This document shows, in pieces, positions 57,528-64,000 of a stretch of 64,000 bases of DNA. Under the pieces are notes generated by a model. The model did no database searches. It was not told where the DNA came from and saw nothing but the letters and a program-made list of their open reading frames with translations. The first letter of the stretch is position 1; the number at the start of each line of letters is the position of its first letter. Position numbers and translations under genes: made by a program. Source of the stretch: Aquila chrysaetos chrysaetos (lineage: Eukaryota > Chordata > Aves > Accipitriformes > Accipitridae); NCBI RefSeq assembly GCF_900496995.4, contig NC_044006.1, positions 43,857,620 through 43,921,619 on the forward strand. The letters run 5' to 3'.

Positions 57528-60500
57528 AAGGAAAGCTTCTCCCCGTGGAGAAACTGAGTGAATTGTCTTGCTGTTTCATGAATAATAGTCGTGCCTCATA
57601 AGAATGGAAACTTGTTCACACAAGCTACATTTGCACATAAATCAAATTTCAAGACATCTTAAAGAATCTTGTAATAACCTAATCTTGCAACTGAAGAGAC
57701 ATGACTACCACTTTGTGAATGTGCAAACGATTTGAGCAGGTGTAACAGCTCATGTGAATGCAAATAGGGGCCTTATGAACAATGAATTTATTCCTTCATC
57801 TTCTCTCCTATGAGTCAAAATGACATTGATCTATTATCATTAATGCTTATATCCAGTGATCTCCAAAACAGCAGTGCAGGGGAGACAGGAGAGGAAACAC
57901 ACACAGATAAAACTCAAATAGTCAAGCCTATCCATACCAAACCTATTCAATGGCATCAGTCCTCTTACAGCAGGCGAGGGCCAAAACCCAACATCGTATA
58001 GAATTGGTACCTGTTTACTTCTATGCCTTGATTTATCTGCTCCAGAAAATCTAGGTATGTGCATTTTGAATCATTTTTGCACACATTGCTAATAAGTTCC
58101 ACCTAAATTTTACTTAGTTTTTCTTGTGCCTTTCATGCTACATAAAACTATATACTAAAACTGATATTTTTTGGAAATTATTTTCTTGTCTTTCTTTTTT
58201 TCTCCCTCTTCTTAAAGCAAATATCTTAAAATATTTGAAAAAAAATCTTAGCATTTTGAAGCCATTTTGAACATAAGGTCACAGTCTAAAGTGTATTAAG
58301 ACCTACTAGGCAGGTTAGCAGCTCCAAAATTAAAATTAGAAAGATGTCCAAACTTGAACACCTAAAACTTGTTAGTCTTCTAAATATATACTAAGGCACT
58401 TAAGCAAGAAGTCTGATTTTCAGAGATAACAAGTATCTGTAGCCTACCCTATAATCACCGACGTTTTGAGCAAAATGTAAATTTATACATATACATGAAG
58501 TTCTCTGAAGCTGAGAATTTATTTTGCAGGCTTCATTCAGAAACAATACCAGAAGCTGGTGTTACAGAATAGCCAAGAGTCCAACACAAGAACAGTCCTG
58601 GTAAACAAGGAAGGGGAGAGATACTTTTATGAAGCTGCTTCACAGATCAGCAAGTTCTCTAATATGCAGGCTAGTAAATTTGCTTTGGAAGGAGTACAAG
58701 TTGATAAATCTCCCTTGCTATGCTTTCTGTCGATTGATATGATAAGATATATTTTACTTAAAATTAGGATTGTCTGAAGCTCAGTGGATTTAATTATTTG
58801 TAATTATCCAGTTGTTGTCAGTATGTGGCCATTTTATGACAGTGGTATCTACTGTGTGGGTCAGGTTCAACTGTATATCTTTTCAAACACAGAATTAATG
58901 TACTATTGATGAAACCATTACTAGAACCAAATTAAAGTCTGGGCTGATGTATTGGTCCACAGGGTGCTGTCAGACATGAAAGGAGTAATTAGTATTCATT
59001 ACTTCATACTCTGCAACATTCCAATTATTAATGAACTTCAACTGCTGGACTGCACCATATCTATCACAAATACCTTTCTAGTCTTTCTTTATTAGGAAAA
59101 AAAATTCAAAGTGCCTGACACAACTACTAAAATAAACAAATAACAGAAATGAATCCAGAATGAGGAAAACTCTGCTTATTTGGTAATAAAGGGGTATATA
59201 TATTACCAGTGCCCCACAAAGGAGACCTGCCGCATCTTCAGTGAGCCACAGAATGGTATGTCATGTAACGCTGCTTAAAATATTCACCAGAAGAACCTAT
59301 ATTTGAATAGCTTCATACATTTGTGCTTGTGTCTGTGTATACAGCTCTGTTGTGCTCCATAGAAGCCTTTGCTAAGTAAATGCAAAACTATATTGCTGTG
59401 AACCTTATCCTTTTCAATCCAACTTCTTTCTATTGTTTTACATCCCTCTGTCTCATGCCTTAAAGACTTGTTAGCCTGTGCAATTTCTGATCTCTCTTTT
59501 AGGCCAGTATAATTGTAATTTTCAGTAGAGTTTCTTCACTACAGGTTCTAAAAAGCAAGCTATATGGTCTTACTCTGAAGCACTTCGAATACTGCTATAG
59601 AAAAATGTAACAGAGAGGAATCATTTCAAGATCTCACAGTGCAGGGCAAGAGTACATCTTCCAGGAGCTTCATGTATGCAAGGAGATTTGAGCTGTTGTG
59701 CATTGCTTAGATTTACTGTGCAGGCACCAGTGCCTGAAATGGGGGGTGGGGGGTGGAGAAAAATCTTGGGTAATCTGTTCAAAACTAGATGCCATTTTAT
59801 TTAACCTTTCTTTCATATGTTCTCTTTTAACAATCTGAAACTGTGCAAGAACTCTAAACACTCTTTGAGTAACATTTGAGACCCATCCAGAAACACTTCA
59901 GGGGTATCTCTGACTTTTTATCAGAATAAATATCATATTCTTCAACATGAAAAATCTAGCTTGTTGGTGGGTTGTTTGAAAACAGGAATAGAAGAGAGGA
60001 GCACTTTCAGGCTTAAAAAAAAAATTCACATTTGAGCAGAGAAGTAACATGGCATTTCAGTTCATCAGATGAAATATTTAATGAGGTTTACCAAGTTTAC
60101 TCTCATGCAAGCGCAAATCGACATTATTCTGTAGACTGACAGCTGCGTTGAAGACTCAACAATCATGTTGGAAGTTTTCATGAAAAGTGATGGAAGACAT
60201 TACAGACTGAAATTCTCTTGCACCAAGTACAAGCTCCTTTATTTTTCCTATTATCATCCTGAAAATATGTATCTAAAGGTATCTTAATTAGACCTTAGGG
60301 AAGATTTTTGATAATATTTTCTAAATTTGACAACAATTCTTCAAAATCTAGGGAAAAAGGGGGCATGGGAATGAAAGATGAGATTTGCAGACATTCCCCA
60401 CAAAAGGTCAGAACATAAGGTTACCCTCACTTGTACCATCTACCACTCCTGCCACTGCGGAGTCAGAACAAGGAAAACATATTAACTCAGCCTTGCCTTA

Positions 60501-61434
60501 CCCAATTCAAATTTGAATCTCCCACTCTAATGTCCAGCTACAGACCTCTGCAGTGGAGCTCACATGGCTGTCAGAGCTGTAGCCCTTTCATTGGGAGGGA
60601 GAGCTCAGAACAGTCCCTGTACTGGGATATTTGGAGCACTCATATGAGAAATGGGGCATGTGAGTTTTGGTGCTAGCAGGCTAGGTTTCTAGCTAAAACT
60701 GAAGAGACAGTAACACCACCGCTACATCTGCCTCGATGGATTTGTGAACACTACCACCTGGACTGGTTTGACGCACAGGACGTTGGCAGCAATACCGATG
60801 TAAAGAGTCCCCATCTCTGGCTTGCTTCTTTCTGCCCCGTGTTGTATCATCTTTCCTCAGCCTTACTTAATTTTTTTTTTCCTTTTTTTTTTTTTTCCTT
60901 TTTAAACCAGTTCATTGATTTGTTTCATGGGGTGGCTCAACAAACAGTTAAGGCAACACACTGCAAAGTGGAGGCATGGTTTTCTTAAGCTGATATTGCA
61001 GCTGGAAAACACTATATTGTTACATCCAAATCTAGTCTGTCATTTACAATGCTCTTCCTTTTGCTATAGATGACTAACATGGAAGTGAAATATTTTTTTT
61101 TTCTTTTGAGCCAAATTATAATATATCCTCATCCTTCTTTTGTTCCGTTTCTGAAGTAAAAATAAGTAAAGATTTTCACTTTGGGTTGAGAAACTCAAAT
61201 GCATGTCTATATTGTATTTTGAGTCTAATTTGCGAATTGAGGAGAATTTTGTTGTCTAATCAGGTGAAGATACTAACATTTTAATATCCACTCATCACCA
61301 GTTTTTAGCCATTGCATTTTAAAAAGAAATAAATAACTTCATGAAGGGTTATGAAGTAGTAAGCAAAATGTGGCAATCAAAGCAATATAGATCCAGTTGT
61401 CATGGAAAAATTCTGATTACTCAAGTATACTTAC

Positions 61435-61557
61435 TTTCACTTTTTAACTGTATGTCTTCCAAGCAGAGGATCAAGTATGGGATCAATAGATTCACCCATG
61501 TTTTCGATTAGTACAGACTCTCCACAAGCCAAAGCTCTTTCAATGGTCTTTAGAAAA
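61435..61557 (-). pseudogene. DNAH11: DNAH11 exon with in-frame TGA
   Basis: Reads [20 protein letters not shown] then [22 protein letters not shown] (61437-61439), K. The stop replaces the Gly of the conserved NTIKKGK motif (GGA to TGA). The donor AA|GTAAGT and acceptor CATGTTAAG are acceptable; phases match both neighbours. Confidence 0.93.
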
Positions 61558-62848
61558 CTTAACATGAAAAATAAAAAAACCCCAAACCCTCAAATATTAG
61601 ATAAATGCTGGTTATAGAAAGATTTCCTTTGTATAACAGAATTGGAGATGTTTTTCTAAAAGAGCATGATTAAACCATGCAAAACTGTTCACAAAGAATT
61701 TCCCAATGGTTAAGAGTTTGACAGTTTTGAGTTCAACATCTTTCTACCTATGCTCTTGCTAGTCTTCATATTAATAAAAAAATATATTGCTGGGGCTTTT
61801 CTTATAAGCAAATATGAGGATAGAGCCCCACACTGAACACACTGGAATTGACATAGATAAGTTGGGGGAGCACATGTATCTTTTAGATTTTGTTATATTT
61901 TTTGATTTTGTTTTTGTGTTATAGCTTTTGGTAAATCCTCATCTAAATGACAAACTTTCTTGAAGGGTTAGAATCTGAATGACTTGGGAGAACTCTGTTT
62001 CAACAAGCACTGAGAAAAGAGTAGGTAATAGTGGAAGGATAAGTAAGCAGACAATACAGCTTCACGCAGAAGGGTACTAGAGGTTACGAATGAAAAAATC
62101 ATAATTATTTGTGAGGTTTGGAAAAAGAATTAAAAAAAATCAGGGCAGGTGAGGGAAAAGAGCTTATTCAGAGGAGCAGACAGGTTAAATGATTAACACT
62201 TATTTAAAAAATGAGGCATTACTGTGACCATTTACTGTGCTGTGTAATTGTGTGTTATATCTGGAATTCAGTAAAATAAACTCAGATAGCCCTTTGAAAT
62301 GGAGCAGTTAAATCTTACCTAGTTGTCTCCCTAAATCAAAGTAAACATGAGAAAAGATATGAACAGATCAATTACATGCAAGTGCTATCAACTTACATAT
62401 AATTCAGTAATAGCAATGAGAATTAAAAACATGTTTGTTTACCAGGAAAGGACCTGATATCAGCTTTTGCCTTGAATGCTACACACTGGATTGAATCTTT
62501 CCCTCTGTAAGGTGCACATGCTGTGTTCTGCTGACTAAACTGTACAGTATAAGTAAGGTCATATCATCAGGCTTTGCACCTTACCTATTGAAAAAGTGAT
62601 TTGCCCCTCACAAGAAGTGCACCTCAACTTCCACTTTATTTCCTCCTCAACACTTGAAAACAGCATAAAAAAGGTTCCCTCTCAAGCACCATTTTAAATG
62701 GAAAATGATGCTATGGATAAATAAGCAGCAGTGTTGTAATATTTCAAGTCTTCAAGTAAATGCATTCCAACAAACACCAATCCCTTACAAAAATTAGGGG
62801 AACTGGAGGTCAGTAAATGTGAAAGCCAATTCTTCAGCATGCACATAC

Positions 62849-63084
62849 CCTTTCTGTCCTAGATGTACGACTTTAAGGTCAGCTCCATATTTATTCTTTA
62901 TCCATTTAATTCCCTGTTGCTGGGGATCTATCATCAGAGGCCAGCGCTTGCAGTTTGTTAGAATAGTGGCATTTTCTGTTGACATCCTATCACTGGGCAG
63001 TCCCTCGTTACTCCATGCCGCAATTGTAGCATCATCCGTCAACGTGGCAATCAGGTCCAGGCTGTCCGTCACAGGAACAGGAAC
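62849..63084 (-). pseudogene. DNAH11: DNAH11 exon, open (most upstream found)
   Basis: Reads [20 protein letters not shown] then [20 protein letters not shown] and [20 protein letters not shown] up to HLGQKG. This is the diagnostic AAA5 block of axonemal dynein heavy chains. The donor is GG|GTATGT; the acceptor GATTCAAAG is weak in pyrimidines. Confidence 0.95.
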
Positions 63085-64000
63085 CTTTGAATCAGAGTGG
63101 AATATAATCATCCGGCAAGGTTACCAAGCAGCAAGACATGACTCAGTGCAATGCACAAGATAACTGGGCCGATATAAATTAAAGCTTTCTAGGCAGAAAA
63201 ATAAGGAGGATCCCTGTGGAGTTTCAGATGCAAAAGAATATACTAGGAAATGTGATGAGCAGCAGTTTATCATATCTATGAAAAAGAAATATTTATAAAA
63301 ATATTTATAGTTTGATAAAGTTAAAAAACCACCATATATTATAAATTTCAGTGTTTACAGATACTGATATTGCAAATTCAATGCTCATGTATGCTCTTGA
63401 GCAGGTATTTCCGGTGTATAAATCAGTGTTTATCCACACAAAAATTATAAAAACAGGATTCCCATGGTATCTTATTAATATAGTTCAGCCATGTGTCAAC
63501 AAGCTCAGAAGCCAGAGAACGGGACTATCTCCAGGGGCAGAGGCAGTCTTGGAGCTCCCTGCATGGCACCAGCTGTGGCACCGCTCTCGTGGGAGTGCCT
63601 CTGTTCGCTAAGAAGGAAGCTGCGGTCTCCACGTACAGTAGAGCAGCCATCAGCCAGCCATGCTTGCTGGATACTATCTTGTTGCAGGTATTTACAAGGA
63701 GATGAAATCAAAATGAAATGGAACATCTGAAATCAGTGCTTACCAAACGGGTATGGGTGGGAAGGGAAATGCCTAACGCACCATGACAGAGTAAGAGCGA
63801 ATGAATAACTAAGTTATTTGGGGAAAAAAAAAAAGTGGCCTAGTGGAAGCATAAAAGAAGATCTATACCGGATGCTTGGAATTAAATTTTTCCTTACTGA
63901 AGCAAAGGGCAAACCCCCACCAATTCCTTCACGACGTTATCCCAGGCTTCCTTATTTGTGATTTCTGGATTGAATTCTAAACCCATACATTAAAGGAAAG
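63085..64000. other. end of window, no secure exon
   Basis: The preceding dynein exon (ending in a FLxxK-type segment) was not found. A coding-like block of about 28 codons on the - strand (63889-63975) contains EFNPEITNKEAWDNVVKELV but I cannot match it to the dynein beyond FNPE, and no splice sites frame it. Confidence 0.5.

Larger units (their letters stand above)
26587..63084 (-). pseudogene. DNAH11: DNAH11-like axonemal dynein heavy chain, C-terminal part, decayed (19 exons found)
   Basis: Nineteen exons in correct order, spacing and (ancestral) phase encode the AAA5, AAA6 and C-terminal domains of an outer-arm dynein heavy chain of the DNAH9/11/17 group; the convergent position next to CDCA7L identifies DNAH11. 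The intact protein (over 4500 residues in human) would drive ciliary beating; only its last quarter or so falls here. Lesions seen: in-frame stops at 61437-61439, 48579-48581, 47991-47993, 33679-33681 and 31245-31247; one-base gains in exons at 53.5 and 40.5 kb; a one-base loss at 43.1 kb; an extra base at the 48690 junction; a lost acceptor at 26779-26780; a missing acceptor near 33690; a loss of about 41 bases in the last exon. Nine exons remain clean, so decay seems recent. Alternatives are draft-assembly errors (explains single-base indels only) or a second intact copy elsewhere. Confidence 0.85.

Noticed and set aside
1-64000. CRISPR arrays, operons or other prokaryotic features
   Set aside because: The window is clearly vertebrate nuclear DNA with spliced genes; no such structure is present.

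Overview
The window is vertebrate nuclear DNA, almost certainly from a bird (Neoaves, perhaps a songbird). It has long introns, one CpG island, CR1-like and MIR-like remnants, and two solo LTRs of a type common in neoavian genomes. It holds two genes that converge tail to tail: CDCA7L on the + strand (about 5.0-26.3 kb) and an axonemal dynein heavy chain on the - strand (26.6-63.1 kb). The same convergent CDCA7L/DNAH11 pair is known from human 7p15.3, so the dynein is called DNAH11.

Region 1-4.85 kb is upstream DNA with no gene I recognise. A CpG island (about 4.85-5.64 kb) contains CDCA7L exon 1, an E2F-type site, a MYC-type E-box and a striking 50-base hairpin. Ten coding exons with matching phases and splice sites give a 480-residue protein. 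It carries two F-x-G-F motifs of the LEDGF/p75-binding type, an acidic and basic middle, the conserved region known to contact HELLS in this family, and the C-terminal cysteine-rich (4CXXC_R1) zinc finger. Its 3' UTR ends near 26.3 kb, about 300 bases from the last dynein exon.

I could place nineteen consecutive exons of the C-terminal part of the dynein (AAA5, AAA6 and C-terminal domain) by protein similarity and phase. About half are intact. The others carry five in-frame stops, one-base insertions or deletions, lost or non-standard splice sites and a deletion of about 41 bases in the last exon. I read this as a fairly young unitary pseudogene of DNAH11, the gene known as left-right dynein in mouse. 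This is the most interesting signal in the window. Single-base indels alone could be assembly errors, but stops, splice losses and the larger deletion together are hard to explain that way.

Other notable structures are a remnant of a partial CDCA7L exon 4 duplication in intron 2, a near-perfect 73-base tandem duplication, a 24-base perfect palindrome, a pair of tRNA-like SINE heads, and an LTR of about 1 kb with internal 50-base repeats inside CDCA7L intron 8. All calls were made by eye from remembered family sequences; no alignment program was run.
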